Positions 24,288-37,559 of a DNA stretch of 64,000 nucleotides are shown piece after piece. The DNA comes from Megalobrama amblycephala (taxonomy: Eukaryota; Chordata; Actinopteri; Cypriniformes; Xenocyprididae), in contig NC_063057.1 in NCBI RefSeq assembly GCF_018812025.1, forward strand, positions 17,851,638 to 17,915,637, written 5' to 3'. Positions within the stretch are counted from its first letter, which is position 1, and every line of letters starts with the position of its first letter. The notes under the pieces are model-generated. The model was not told the DNA's origin. It did not search any database and saw nothing but the letters and a program-made list of their open reading frames with translations. The position numbers were made by a program, and so were the translations under genes.

Positions 24288-27200
24288 TCATAGAGTGCCC
24301 CAGGGATGACGCATTTTTGTAGGCAAAACCCGGAAGCGAGTTAGCATTTTAGGACTTCCGGTTCCAACGCCATAAAGTCTATGGGTTTTTTGAATGGGTT
24401 TTTACTAAATCGCCTGAAATAAGGTCTGTGATTAACAAAGCCCAAATACTTTCATGTTTTGATCTATGACATAAAACACACCAGCTATAACCCACTTGTG
24501 ATTTTTTTTTTTTTTTTACTTTTACTGTGTCTTAAAATCGGCAGTTGCTAACAAATTGCTAAAAGGGACTTCCTTTGGCGGGGACTTTAGACGTCATCAT
24601 TAAAAACGGGACATTTGGACAGCATTTCTCATAAAAAAGTGGAAAAGTATTCATAACAGCACAGATCATAATCAGCGAGCATGTTTTTAAATAAAGTTGT
24701 TTTTTAAATACAGTTTGAGGAAGGTCCGTGGTCCGTGTAGTTTTGCGTCCATTCCTTTTTCGTTTTTTAACCACGTCAAGAAAAACAAAAAACGAACGGT
24801 TGTTGTATTTTTAAATGCTATGGTGAATACCAAAATTTAAATTAAAACCGAATACACAAATTTCATGTGCACAAAATAAATATTGACTTATTTTCAGATT
24901 TTTGTTTATTACGTTTTGCATCTTTATAAACCAAAATTGAAAAAGGACAGATTAAAGTCGAAAAAATGTCAATTTACAAGTTTTCTTTTGTAAAATTGTT
25001 TCCCCCACACTTTCGAGAGCCTTGTCTCTGGAACATGATAATAAATGACTTAGGATGACCACCTGGCTATTGATCTGTTGCAGGACAGTAGAAGTGATTT
25101 TGCGGGACACATGAAACAGATAAATTTACAACTATTACGCGATGTAAATATTGATTTACATTTGTTGGCAAACTTGGCATATACGCCGATTAATGTTTCT
25201 GCCGGTGGGTGCCTATAATGTTGCGCTTATGGCAACATTAAATCCTGGAGAGAAGATAGATTCACGGCTGCATGCAGGAGGACAAAGTCTGAGCGCGCAG
25301 ATGTAATATCTGAGCGATAGCGCGCGCGCGTCCAGTTTTGTGCAAGGGAATCCGCCTGTGAGCAGAGAGATTCCTGCTCGCGTATTTGATGCGCTCTCGT
25401 GATACAATAATGCGCTCTCCACATTTTTCATTATAATAACGCCATAAAACCCGCATTAATGAACTATTAACGTGTGAAGAAAGTCGTGTCTGAATTTCGC
25501 AATAGTATAGTATCTCGTTTTTCTGTAGGTGCTCGACCATTTCCGTGTGTGGCGCTTCATCGCCGCCGTTCGTTGGAAATATTTAACAACAGGATGGATG
25601 ATTACATGCTTAGTTTAAATCATCGATTTGGACAGCTTTGAGCAGATCTTGAGGTTCTTATCCAGTATGGAAGATGAAATCCTTGCTGGTGTAGTTGTGT
25701 ATACTGACTTTGAGGCCTGCTCTTTGCGCTGTCCACTCAGTTGTCATCAGCGGGAAAACCTCTCTCTATGATTGCGCTGGTTGGTTATTTTCACAACTAT
25801 ATGACGGCTGCACAAATAGATTTTTAATGCTCCTAGTTGTATTGTAATTTCAGGGATGAAAAAAAATACAGACATAAATGAAATGCGGGACACTACTTAA
25901 GTCTTGCGGGACGCGGGACAAAGCTCCCAATTTCGGGACTGTCCCGCAAAATGCGAGACGGGTGGTCACCCTATCTTGACTTGATTTCCACACTCTCACT
26001 CAGGAGGGGTCTGATACTGCCGCATGTCCAAGAGATACTGGCAGCAAACGCGTCCAGCGAAGCGGGACATTCTAAGTGCTTAACGTAAAAATCCTTAATG
26101 TGGCTTAATGTAGCCTAGGTGATATTGGAGGACCAAATTCACTACACCTTATAGGCAGCCCACTACGAACACAATTAATAACACGGTAAGCATTTTCTTA
26201 GAAAATAAAACACAGTTATGAAGAAAACGCTAATGCATTAAGACACTGATATTAAATTACCAATAAAGATATGCAGACAAGCAGGTCAGGTCGAAGGCAA
26301 CGCGCTTTCAACGTTCAGCGTTTTCCACTTGTAGAAAACCATTATAAACGCATAACTTTATATTGTCCTCCCATTTTGTTTACGTTGCAGTTATAGCAGA
26401 TGCAAGAAAAGAAAATGTTTCTCCCTGGATGTTTTTAGGATTAAGCCACATAAAGAATTAATGTCCCAGCGACGCGGCCGTAACGCCTTGCTTTCAATGA
26501 GAATTGAGAAATATTTCATGTCAAACCTCCACTGAGGCAAAGGGCATGGGAATTTTGTCTCCACGAAATCACATATTTGGGTATAATTTTGTCATCATAA
26601 CAAATGTTGGTATATTTTCAATTTGAACAGCATAGCATAGCTATAAAGTGACTCCTAATCCCAAACAATTTCCCAATATAAAACAATATAAAACACCTAA
26701 AAGAGCCAGATGAAAAAGTCACAGTAATTTAGATGTCGTTTTGGCCTTTATTCACATAAAAATGATGGGATTGAGACCACAAGCGGGAACTCGATCATGT
26801 TAGAGCGCTAAACAAGAGGCTATAAGGTTTAGAAATGTAATGTTTAGGTTAAAATATAAATGTACAAATAATAATAATAGTAATTTAATGAATGAAAATT
26901 AATCAATGTCATTTAGGCTGGCTCTTGAAGCGAGTCATTCTATTGACGCCAGGGGAAAAGGCACTAGAAGGCGCTTTAGCGTCTGTGTATGACACAAAAC
27001 ACTGGAAATTAAATTTAGCATTTTTACATATTAAATAACAACTTGTATATCATTTATGTTATTTTTAATAAAATATTAATCTTGCATAAAGAAAATTGGC
27101 TTGTATCTGCTAATTCTATTCATCAATGTTAAAATAAAAAACAAAGAAACCGCATTTTCCATATTTAATTTCTGGTTTAAAAAAGGAAAAACGAATGGAC

Positions 27201-27445
27201 GCAAAAGTACACGGACCGAGGAAGCTTGGTGGTGACGACGTTGATCCGCGACCATGGTGTGCTGTAGTCCGTTTATAGCCTACTGTTAGCCTTTTATATC
27301 TGACGACTTTATTTAGGCTTCAAAATCTATAAATCTATCTTGATAGACAAAACGTGTAAGTGTCATAACCCTTTGTTAAACACAGAGCTTATTTTCTACG
27401 ATTTTCCAAAAGTCTATGGGAAAAATGCATAGGCTTTCAACCGAC
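24288..27445. mobile_element. 741-bp MITE copy interrupted by a nested element
   Basis: MITE sequence runs 24288-24722, then resumes at 27218 after the nested element and ends near 27445. There the match to the first copy stops before its right inverted end. Confidence 0.65.
24723..27217. mobile_element. 2.5-kb element with GGTCCGTGTA ends and 6-bp target duplication
   Basis: GAGGAA (24717-24722) is repeated at 27218-27223, and the uninterrupted site GAGGAAGCTTGG exists at about 3665. The right end reads, inverted, GGTCCGTGTACTTTTGCGTC. The left end is the same with one extra GGTCCGT copy. The terminal inverted repeat is about 50 bp. No transposase frame was seen. A degraded inner repeat with GACCACC and GGTGGTCACCC ends lies at about 25049-25975. 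Confidence 0.75.
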
Positions 27446-27512
27446 GGAACCAGGGGCGCCATTGGCACGGGGGTCCGTGTACGTTTTGATAGTTTGTTTT
27501 CCAATTTGAAAA

Positions 27513-29200
27513 TATAGCTGCGAGCAGCGATGGCGGGCCCAAGCCCGGTGGCACCGCCACCCCGGTGGCTTCAGGGCAACTGTGCACAGCGGGCAATAGG
27601 CACTTAAAACGGTTAAACATCAAAGGACTATGTCAAATTCACTCCACATTTACTGCACTACAAGGTGCCACTATAGAGCCCCTCCTCCCTGCCCATTTTC
27701 AAAGGATTACATGTGCCAAGTTTTAACATTATTCTGATGAATTTTGAAGCAAATCAGGTAAAAATAAGAGGGTGATCTCAATGTATGCTGAAAGTGACAC
27801 ATTTTCTGCTTCCAGTTGGTGGCGCTATGACTTTGAATCACAATAGTCACATCCATGTGATCAGCCTTGTACAACGAAGACTAAGCCGAAGTTTCATCAA
27901 AATCAATTAATGTATGCAGAAGTTATAACACTTTGTTTCCCTTTTCTTGCCATAAATTCGTTGCCTCGCCACGGCCAAACCGTTTGAGATATCCAAAATC
28001 CGTTTGCAATTAAACAACTTCAATGTGTTAGCAACAAGTTAAAAAAAGCTTGGTGTAAATTGGATAAACCCTGTAGGAGTAGTAGTATAAAATTCATAGC
28101 CTGTTTTTTCAAAAAATTAACATTCAAACCAAAATAGCTGACTTCCTGTTGGTCGGAGCTAATGAATGTAAATGAGAAAATTGTCCGGCTTGATGAGAAC
28201 AATATGTGTACCAAGTTTGGTGACTGTAGGAAAAACAAACCCCCCCACTTTTGTCAAAAGGTGGCGCTACTGAGCCCCTCCACCACGCCCATTTCTATGG
28301 CTTTGTCCATGTCTACTGGTTGACAATATTGATGTGTGTGTCGAGTTTCATGCAATTTGAAGCATGTTAAGAGCCTCAAAAACACTCAAGAATATTATTA
28401 CAGTTTGACCTGTTGCCATGGCAACAATATTTCAAATATCAAAAATCCTGTCATAGGTCTACATCTGCTGTGTATTGACATTACACTGATGAAGTTTGAA
28501 GCAAATCAGGTAAAAATAAGAGGGTGATCTCAAAACATTTCAAAAAGTGATACACTTCCTGCTGCCAGTTGGTGGCGCTATAACTTTGACTCACAATAGT
28601 CACATACATGTGATCAGACTCCTATAACGAACACACTCGTGAAGTTTCATAAAGATCAATATATGTATGCAGACGTTATAACACATTTCCTGTTTCCTTT
28701 TTCTCGCCATAAATTCGTTGCCTCGCCACGGACAAACCGTTCGAGATATCAAAAATCCCCTGGCAATTTTTAATCATCAGTGTCTTGACTTCATGCTGAC
28801 CGAGTTTGGTGGCGATCGGATTAATCGTCTAGGAGGAGTATATCAAATTCCAGAGCATGCGTTTTTCAAACAACCCTTAATAGCTGACTTCCTGTTGGCG
28901 TGACGTTTAACTTAGAGCACGAAAGTTGTTCGGCCCGATGAGGTCTATATGTGTACCGAGTTTCAGACTAATACGTGCAAGCGTGTTTAATATATGGACC
29001 AAATTTTCAGACCTTTTTCAAGGGGGCGCTGTTGAGCCCCCCTGCCACGCCCGGGTACCAGCTTCTGCCCGGCCCTGTTGGCCGCGGATTCCAATGTGTG
29101 TGCCAATTTTCAAGAGTTTTTGAGCATGTTAAGGCCCCCAAAAAGCCCCGGAAGACGGAAAAAAAAGAAAAAAAATAAAAATAAAAAAATAAAAGAAAAT
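27513..29200 (+). repeat. Tandem repeat unit 1 (about 1.69 kb)
   Basis: It starts ATAGCTGCGAGCAGCGATGG and ends in an A-rich tract. It contains two related halves: GCAAATCAGGTAAAAATAAG with GTTGGTGGCGCTATRACTTT appears near 27750 and again near 28500. Confidence 0.75.
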
Positions 29201-30886
29201 ATAGCTGCGAGCAGCGATGGCGGGCCCAAGCCCGGTGGCACCGCCACCCCGGTGGCTTCAGGGCAACTGTGCACAGCGGGCAATAGGCACTTAAAACGGT
29301 TAAACATCAAAGGACTATGTCAAATTCACTCCACATTTACTGCACTACAAGGTGCCGCTATAGAGCCCCTCCTCCCTGCCCATTTTCAAAGGATTACATG
29401 TGCCAAGTTTTAACATTATTCTGATGAATTTTGAAGCAAATCAGGTAAAAATAAGAGGGTGATCTCAATGTATGCTGAAAGTGACACATTTTCTGCTTCC
29501 AGTTGGTGGCGCTATGACTTTGAATCACAATAGTCACATCCATGTGATCAGCCTTGTACAACGAAGACTAAGCCGAAGTTTCATCAAAATCAATTAATGT
29601 ATGCAGAAGTTATAACACTTTGTTTCCCTTTTCTTGCCATAAATTCGTTGCCTCGCCACGGCCAAACCGTTTGAGATATCCAAAATCCGTTTGCAATTAA
29701 ACAACTTCAATGTGTTAGCAACAAGTTAAAAAAAGCTTGGTGTAAATTGGATAAACCCTGTAGGAGCAGTAGTATAAAATTCATAGCCTGTTTTTTCAAA
29801 AAATTAACATTCAAACCAAAATAGCTGACTTCCTGTTGGTCGGAGCTAATGAATGTAAATTAGAAAATTGTCCGGCTTGATGAGAACAATATGTGTACCG
29901 AGTTTGGTGACTGTAGGAAAAACTAACCCCCCACTTTTGTCAAAAGGTGGCGCTACTGAGCCCCTCCACCAGACCCATTTCTATGGCTTTGTCCATGTCT
30001 ACTGGTTGACAATATTGATGTGTGTGTCGAGTTTCATGCAATTTGAAGCATGTTAAGAGCCTCAAAAACACTCAAGAATATTATTACAGTTTGACCTGTT
30101 GCCATGGCAACAATATTTCAAATATCAAAAATCCTGTCATATGTCTACATCTGCTGTGTATTGACATTACACTGATGAAGTTTGAAGCAAATCAGGTAAA
30201 AATAAGAGGGTGATCTCAAAGCAATTCAAAAAGTGATACACTTCCTGCTGCCAGTTGGTGGCGCTATAACTTTGACTCACAATAGTCACATCCATGTGAT
30301 CAGACTCCTATAACGAACACACTCGTGAAGTTTCATAAAGATCAATATATGTATGCAGACGTTATAACACATTTCCTGTTTCCTTTTTCTCGCCATAAAT
30401 TCGTTGCCTCGCCACGGACAAACCGTTCGAGATATCAAAAATCCCCTGGCAATTTTTAATCATCAGTGTCTTGACTTCATGCTGACCGAGTTTGGTGGCG
30501 ATCGGATTAATCGTCTAGGAGGAGTATATCAAATTCCAGAGCATGCGTTTTTCAAACAACCCTTAATAGCTGACTTCCTGTTGGCGTGGTGTTTAACTTA
30601 GAGCACGAAAGTTGTTCGGCCCGATGAGGTCTATATGTGTACCGAGTTTCATACTAATACGTGCAAGTTTGTTCAATATATGGACCAAATTTTCTGACTT
30701 TTTTCAAGGGGGCGCTGTCGAGCCCCCCTGCCACGCCCGGGTACCAGCCTCTCCGGCGTCCTAATGGCCGCGGATTCCAATGTGTGTGCCAATTTTCAAG
30801 AGTTTTTGAGCATGTTAAGGCCCCCAAAAAGCCCCGGAAGACGGAAAAAAAAGAAAAAAAATAAAAATAAAAAAATAAAAGAAAAT
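29201..30886 (+). repeat. Tandem repeat unit 2
   Basis: It is nearly identical to unit 1 and joined directly to its A-rich end. It lacks the distal terminus that unit 3 has. Confidence 0.75.
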
Positions 30887-32620
30887 ATAGCTGCGAGCAG
30901 CGATGGCGGGCCCAAGCCCGGTGGCACCGCCACCCCGGTGGCTTCAGGGCAACTGTGCACAGCGGGCAATAGGCACTTAAAACGGTTAAACATCAAAGGA
31001 CTATGTCAAATTCACTCCACATTTACTGCACTACAAGGTGCCGCTATAGAGCCCCTCCTCCCTGCCCATTTTCAAAGGATTACATGTGCCAAGTTTTAAC
31101 ATTATTCTGATGAATTTTGAAGCAAATCAGGTAAAAATAAGAGGGTGATCTCAATGTATGCTGAAAGTGACACATTTTCTGCTTCCAGTTGGTGGCGCTA
31201 TGACTTTGAATCACAATAGTCACATCCATGTGATCAGCCTTGTACAACGAAGACTAAGCCGAAGTTTCATCAAAATCAATTAATGTATGCAGAAGTTATA
31301 ACACTTTGTTTCCCTTTTCTTGCCATAAATTCGTTGCCTCGCCACGGCCAAACCGTTTGAGATATCCAAAATCCGTTTGCAATTAAACAACTTCAATGTG
31401 TTAGCAACAAGTTAAAAAAAGCTTGGTGTAAATTGGATAAACCCTGTAGGAGCAGTAGTATAAAATTCATAGCCTGTTTTTTCAAAAAATTAACATTCAA
31501 ACCAAAATAGCTGACTTCCTGTTGGTCGGAGCTAATGAATGTAAATTAGAAAATTGTCCGGCTTGATGAGAACAATATGTGTACCGAGTTTGGTGATTGT
31601 AGGAAAAACTAACCCCCCCACTTTTGTCAAAAGGTGGCGCTACTGAGCCCCTCCACCACGCCCATTTCTATGGCTTTGTCCATGTCTACTGGTTGACAAT
31701 ATTGATGTGTGTGTCGAGTTTCATGCAATTTGAAGCATGTTAAGAGCCTCAAAAACACTCAAGAATATTATTACAGTTTGACCTGTTGCCATGGCAACAA
31801 TATTTCAAATATCAAAAATCCTGTCATAGGTCTACATCTGCTGTGTATTGACATTACACTGATGAAGTTTGAAGCAAATCAGGTAAAAATAAGAGGGTGA
31901 TCTCAAAACATTTCAAAAAGTGATACACTTCCTGCTGCCAGTTGGTGGCGCTATAACTTTGACTCACAATAGTCACATCCATGTGATCAGACTCCTATAA
32001 CGAACACACTCGTGAAGTTTCATAAAGATCAATATATGTATGCAGACGTTATAACACATTTCCTGTTTCCTTTTTCTCGCCATAAATTCGTTGCCTCGCC
32101 ACGGCCAAACCGTTCGAGATATCAAAAATCCCCTGGCAATTTTTAATCATCAGTGTCTTGACTTCATGCTGACCGAGTTTGGTGGCGATCGGATTAATCG
32201 TCTAGGAGGAGTATATCAAATTCCAGAGCATGCGTTTTTCAAACAACCCTTAATAGCTGACTTCCTGTTGGCGTGGTGTTTAACTTAGAGCACGAAAGTT
32301 GTTCGGCCCGATGAGGTCTATATGTGTACTGAGTTTCATACTAATACGTGCAAGCGTGTTTAATATATGGACCAAATTTTCAGACTTTTTTCAAGGGGGC
32401 GCTGTCGAGCCCCCCTGCCACGCCCGGGTACCAGCCTCTCCGGCGTCCTAATGGCCGCGGATTCCAATGTGTGTGCCAATTTTCAAGAGTTTTTGAGCAT
32501 GTTAAGGCCCCCAAAAAGCCCCGGAAGACGGAAAAAAAATAAAAAAAAAAAAAAAAAAAAAAATAATAATAATCCTTAGAAGAACAAGAGGGCCCTGCGC
32601 GAATTTTCGCTTGGGCCCTA
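30887..32620 (+). repeat. Tandem repeat unit 3 with the complete 3' terminus
   Basis: After the A-rich tract this copy alone continues to CTTGGGCCCTAA. Its end can form a hairpin (AGGGCCC with GGGCCCT, enclosing GCGAA with TTCGC). GGGCCCAAGC near the 5' end and GCTTGGGCCC near the 3' end are inverted but lie at unequal distances from the termini. Confidence 0.7.
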
Positions 32621-35162
32621 ATGAAATATGCAGAAACGAGAAAACGGTCGTTTCCCGTTTTTTCGTTTGTTAAAAAAAACGGAAAAACGAAATTTTGACT
32701 CGATTTTCTTTTTTTTCGGGTCACGGATAGAAAACGGAAATACGACTTCAAAACTCGTTTTCCACATGTGGGCGGTCATTACACACCCCTTTCAGCCGAT
32801 TGGTCAATCAAATCTGAGCCAGTGACGTCATCTTCAGTTCGTTCAACAAAATAGTAGTCCTCTGCCGCTATATCAGTAGATGTCATAAATCGGCTTTCTT
32901 CTGTGCAACCTAACGCGTATTTCACAGAAATATGTTTGCACAGATAAAAAAAAAGTTTAAAAAACCTACAGTAAATTTAATTGAGTCTGTTTTTAAGCTG
33001 TCATTGTGCTTTTAAAATGTAAAATGTAAATGCCTCTACATCTGTTACCAAGCGCATGACATCCTTTGGGCTACTACCACCGATCAATAGGCTATACATA
33101 ATGATAGACTATTCTCTATTATAGATCAGTGGCTACTGCACTCATTTTTCTTATTTTAATGTTTTGTTTACATTTTATACATTTAAATTCAATCATTTAG
33201 CAGACGCATTCCTTGCAGTAGACTATGCAGTCATATTAGAAAATAGGCACTAGGTGGCAACACCTAATAACGGTATCACCATCGGGGGGCTTTTTAGTTT
33301 TCCTTAGCTTATAAATGGCCATACCATGCAGATTTTCTCTCTTAAATTAAACACTTTTATGAACACAGTGAACATTATTATATGTCACAGTTTACTTGCT
33401 ATCCTCACTTTTTCTGTCTTTCCTTCGCTTTTGAATGAATTAGCTATAAATGGCCCTGAACATTTTACTTTCAATTTCGATTTAACGGATATTGGCGATT
33501 CTGCGTCAATTGCTTTAGTGGACAACAGCAAAACAAAAACTCTCGTATATTAAACATAGAACTTTCATTATCTTTGTAATTATTTTATTATCTTTTATCA
33601 TCTTTGTAATTATTTTATTTTGTAAATATTCGTGGCTTAAACAGCGGGAAAATTTACTGTATGCAGTTCTGTGGATGTTTTGAAAAACTTAAACTAAACG
33701 AAAATTATTGTTGCCTTGTCAATATAATTTCTGTTTTTTCCCCCTGACTTTCAACTGATGCGATCATCGTTTCATTAACCGACAAGATTATATTAAATTA
33801 GAATTAAACGAAATTTGATAAATGTCTGTGAATCATTAAACAAATCCCAGGGGTTTAGTTTTAGCCTACATGAACAAATAGCAGAATAAACAACAGAACA
33901 TGAGGATTCATCATCATCACGCACCTGCTGCGCTTCTGTGAACGGACAACAAAGGATTCAATTATATAAAAGGAATAAATAGCCTATGTCTATGCGCGAA
34001 ATTTATTTCACTTAAGTAATTAACATATTACCAAAATGAAAGGGGAAATAATGCGACAATATGAGGTTCATTTTTGAGAAGTTCATAGAAAGGAAACCGA
34101 GACGGCAGAAAATTTCTTTGTTTATTTTACGAGCAATGTTTTTTTTTTTTTTTATTGTGAGTGTACAAAAATAATAGGCCTATTTAACCCTTCACAGATT
34201 CGAATGGGGTTACATATATTTGACCATAAATGTCTGAGTATTTTAAGTTGTTTCCGCTTTTATAAGAAAATTCAAGTGAACGCGTCGGCGCCTCACGCGC
34301 AACATCAGTTTTAGTAACTTGACATCACAGCCTGTTAACTGTCAAAATAACATACATTCAACCAAATATATAAAAAGTTATACTGCTCATTTTAAGTAGT
34401 CTGTGTAGGCTACAATACAAGCGTTTAAATAATAAATATAGTGAATCGTGAATATTGAAACATTTGGATTTGTGTCAAATTAGAGAGGTAGTTATAACGC
34501 CGGATTCTGTTTCAATTCAGCTTTAAATTAATTCGTTTTGGCTTAACATTTATATATTATTTTTGTCATAACTAAAATAGCTATGTAGCTGTAATGTTGA
34601 TCTTTAATGTTTGATCTTTACATATTCCCTCAATCTTTTAACCAAAGGGTTATTAACATTAGCCTATATTCAGCAGGCAATGTATAAAATAAATAAATAA
34701 AGAGAGATGAGCTATTGTTCGTTTTTCAAAATTGCTTACACTACTTATTTATTGTGATTTATTCTATTTATTCAAAATAGAATAAAATAAAAACTGTAGT
34801 TTTTTTTTCTTTTTTTTCTGTGAAATACGCGTTAGGTTGCACAGAAGAAAGACGATTTATGACATCTACTGATATAGCGGCAGAGGACTGTTATTTTGTT
34901 GAACGAACTGAAGATGACGTCATTGGCTCAGATTTGATTGACCAATCGGCTGAAAGGGGCGTGTAATGACCGCCCACATGTGGAAAACGAGTTTTGAAGT
35001 CGTGTTTCCGTTTTCTATCCGTGACCCGAAAAAACGAAAATCGAGTCAAAATCTCGTTTTTCCGTTTTTTTAACAAACGAAAAAACGGGAAACGACCGTT
35101 TTCTCGTTTCTGCGTATTTCATTTCAAATTGGAAAACAAACTATCAAAACGTACACGGACCC

Positions 35163-35962
35163 ACGGGGGACAGGGGGCTCAGGACCCCCGCAGTTTTGAA
35201 AAGATAGAAGTCGACCCCCGCACTTTTGATAAGGGCTGCTTCAATTAGTCACACTATATCATCTTTTAGCTTAGGATATTTTCTTTCAAATGAGACCATT
35301 TTCACGTTTCTGTGAGCTTCCGTTCGTAAATAATCAGCTGTTTTGTCGCGGATCTCCACACGATCTCCAAACCATCGATGAAAGCGTGCTAACGTTTTAG
35401 GACAGGTTGATGGTATATAAATCATGCCCGAACGTTAGCGTTTGTCAATCAAGCCAAACCGTCCATTCAGAAACCGAGAAATTTGACACGCGCGAGCTGG
35501 CTTGACTGAAGTTTTCGTGAGGATTTATAGTTTATGGAATGTTTTGATTTCGGTAATTAGGCTACATATTGAAAGGAAAAAACATTGATGGCATCTATAA
35601 ATAAAAGAGATATCTGAAATAGAAACGAAAGTGATATTGCCTCATCCAGTGGAGGACGCACGAGAGGAGATTTGTGCGTTTCATTGGTATGTGTATACTG
35701 TAATACTGCATTTACAATGCTTATCAGTGGCGTGCACTTTGATGGTGAAAGTGCCTTTTGCGGTCGCTTCGCGGTGCTCCCGTGTTCTCGATGTGAACGT
35801 GAGCTCCAGTCCATTACAATTTAGAGCGGTTAAGGCCCGGGTATACTTCATTTCCCGCGTGCCGTTCAGTCTTGCGCGAGCCTTTCAGAGAAACTCCTTT
35901 GCCCATGAGCGCCGAAAGACCATGGGAAAGACGCGTTCGGCGCATGCATATGTGTCATAACA
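35163..35962. other. Intergenic, no gene seen
   Basis: It begins with a degraded repeat (GGACCCCCGCAGTTTTG, GACCCCCGCACTTTTG). I found no supported exon. Confidence 0.4.
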
Positions 35963-37260
35963 AAAATGTGAGGGGTGTACTCACTTCTGTGAGATACTGT
36001 AGTTTAAGTTTAACAAGAAGCTAACAAGGCACAGGTGAGACTAATTAAACACAATGGAGACTAACAAATTTTAAGAAACTCCGGTTGCAATGTTGTCGTG
36101 TAGCCGGTGAAACTGGAGATTTTGGCTTGTGACGTCAGAGTGCGCGCTGTTATCTTTTTTGTTTGATGTCAGATTGTGCGCTGCTATGTCCTTTGTTTAC
36201 AAGAGGCGAGTCTGTGCAATGGCAGGTGTAGCCAAAATATAGTTAGCGGTGCACGGGTTCCCTCGATCGAAAGCCTATGCATTTTTCCAATAGACTTTTG
36301 GAAAATCGCAAAAAATATGCTTTGTGTTTAACAAATGGTTATGACACTTACATGTTTTGTCTATCAAGATAATCTTTACAAGTTAACACAATATTTATAC
36401 ATTTTAAAGCCTAAATAAAGTAATCAGATATAAAAAGCTAACAGTAAGCTATAAACGGATTACAGCACACCGTGGTTGTGGATCAACGTCACCACTAAGC
36501 GTCCTCAAAATTTATTTTAAAAACAACTTTATTTAAAAACATGCTTGCTGATTATGATCTGCGCTGTATATAAATACTTATCCACTTTTTCATGAGAAAA
36601 AACTGTCCAAATGTCCTGTTTGTCATGATGACGTCTAAAGTCCCTGCCAAAGGAAGTAGTCCCTTTTAGCAATTTGTTAGCAACCGCCGATTTTAAGACA
36701 CAATAACGGTTTAAAAAATCACAAGTGGGTTATAACTGGTGTGTTTTATGTCATAGATAAAAACATGAAAATATTTAGAGGCTTTGTTAACCACAGACCT
36801 TATTTCAGGCAATTTAGCAAAAACCCATTCAAAAAACCCATTGATTTCAGGGCAATGGAACTGGAAGTCCTAAAATACTAACTCGCTTCCGGGTTTTGCC
36901 TACAAAAACTTGTCATCCCTGAGGTACTCTATAACTGTACTAACAGGGCTTATTACATGTATACAGGCTTCTGATTGGCCAACATGGCTTTACGGTTAGG
37001 GTTATATCGCCACCTGTTGGTTTGGCATGTTCTTGACAGCGTGTTTTTATGTTTTATGTGGACAAGGTTTTTTTTAACAGAGAATTTTTAAAAAAAAAAA
37101 TACCCGTAGGTGTGGACCAGGCCTTAGTTTCTATGGTTTCTGATTGGATCATTTTCACCTGTTGCTCATTTATTTACCTTTGTTATCTCTGTATTTATAT
37201 ACACTTAGTTTCCTCTGTTCATTGTTCCAAGTCGTCTTTGTATTAGGTGGTTGTGTTTAT
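35963..37260. repeat. Duplicate of the 4.58-5.88 kb block upstream of gene D
   Basis: It starts with the Tc1-like end (CTGTGAGATACTGTA near 35990), continues through a second inverted copy of the 741-bp MITE (36230-36925) and ends with the same flanking repeat, matching the DNA upstream of gene B. Confidence 0.75.
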
Positions 37261-37559
37261 TCCTGGTAATCTCCTGCATGTTTCCTTTTTGAAATGAATA
37301 TTAATATTATTTAATATATGTGTTTTTCCAGATGAGCTGAACCAAGGGGCACGAGGCACGTCTGCTCGGTGATGGTCCTCGAGGGACATTTGCTGCCAAT
37401 GTGGAGTGGGTGCTAGTGAACCTCGGTTCACCATCTGCCCCCCTGAGGATGACATCACCAGCCCCACTCAGGACCCAGTGCCTAACCAGCCACCTCCTAC
37501 ACCTCTCATACTTCTTACTTTTTAAAATATATTAATAGAAAAACAACCGATATACACCT

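Larger units (their letters stand above)
27471..35162. mobile_element. Long-TIR element with GGTCCGTGTACG ends, split by a 5.1-kb insertion
   Basis: The right end (34815-35162), reverse complemented, reads GGTCCGTGTACG, TTTTCCAATTTGAAA, then TGAAATACGCAGAAACGAG onward. The left end has the first part at 27471-27512 and the continuation at 32621-32940. A repeat block was thus inserted between TTTGAAA and TGAAAT. The element without it is about 2.6 kb with inverted repeats of about 360 bp. The flank CACGGG is duplicated (27466-27471 and 35162-35167, depending on how the end base is assigned). No transposase seen. Confidence 0.7.

Noticed and set aside
29078..29413. Frames of 60-111 residues repeated in the 1.69-kb units, on both strands
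   Set aside because: They are identical because the units are tandem copies. They have lysine- or phenylalanine-rich stretches from the A tract and no recognisable domain.
27513..32620. CRISPR-like array or tRNA cluster because of regular repeats
   Set aside because: Units are 1.69 kb without short spacers, and no cloverleaf is apparent. The DNA is eukaryotic.
33326..33553. 75-residue frame inside the long-TIR element
   Set aside because: No recognisable family or transposase motif, and the length fits chance in AT-rich DNA.
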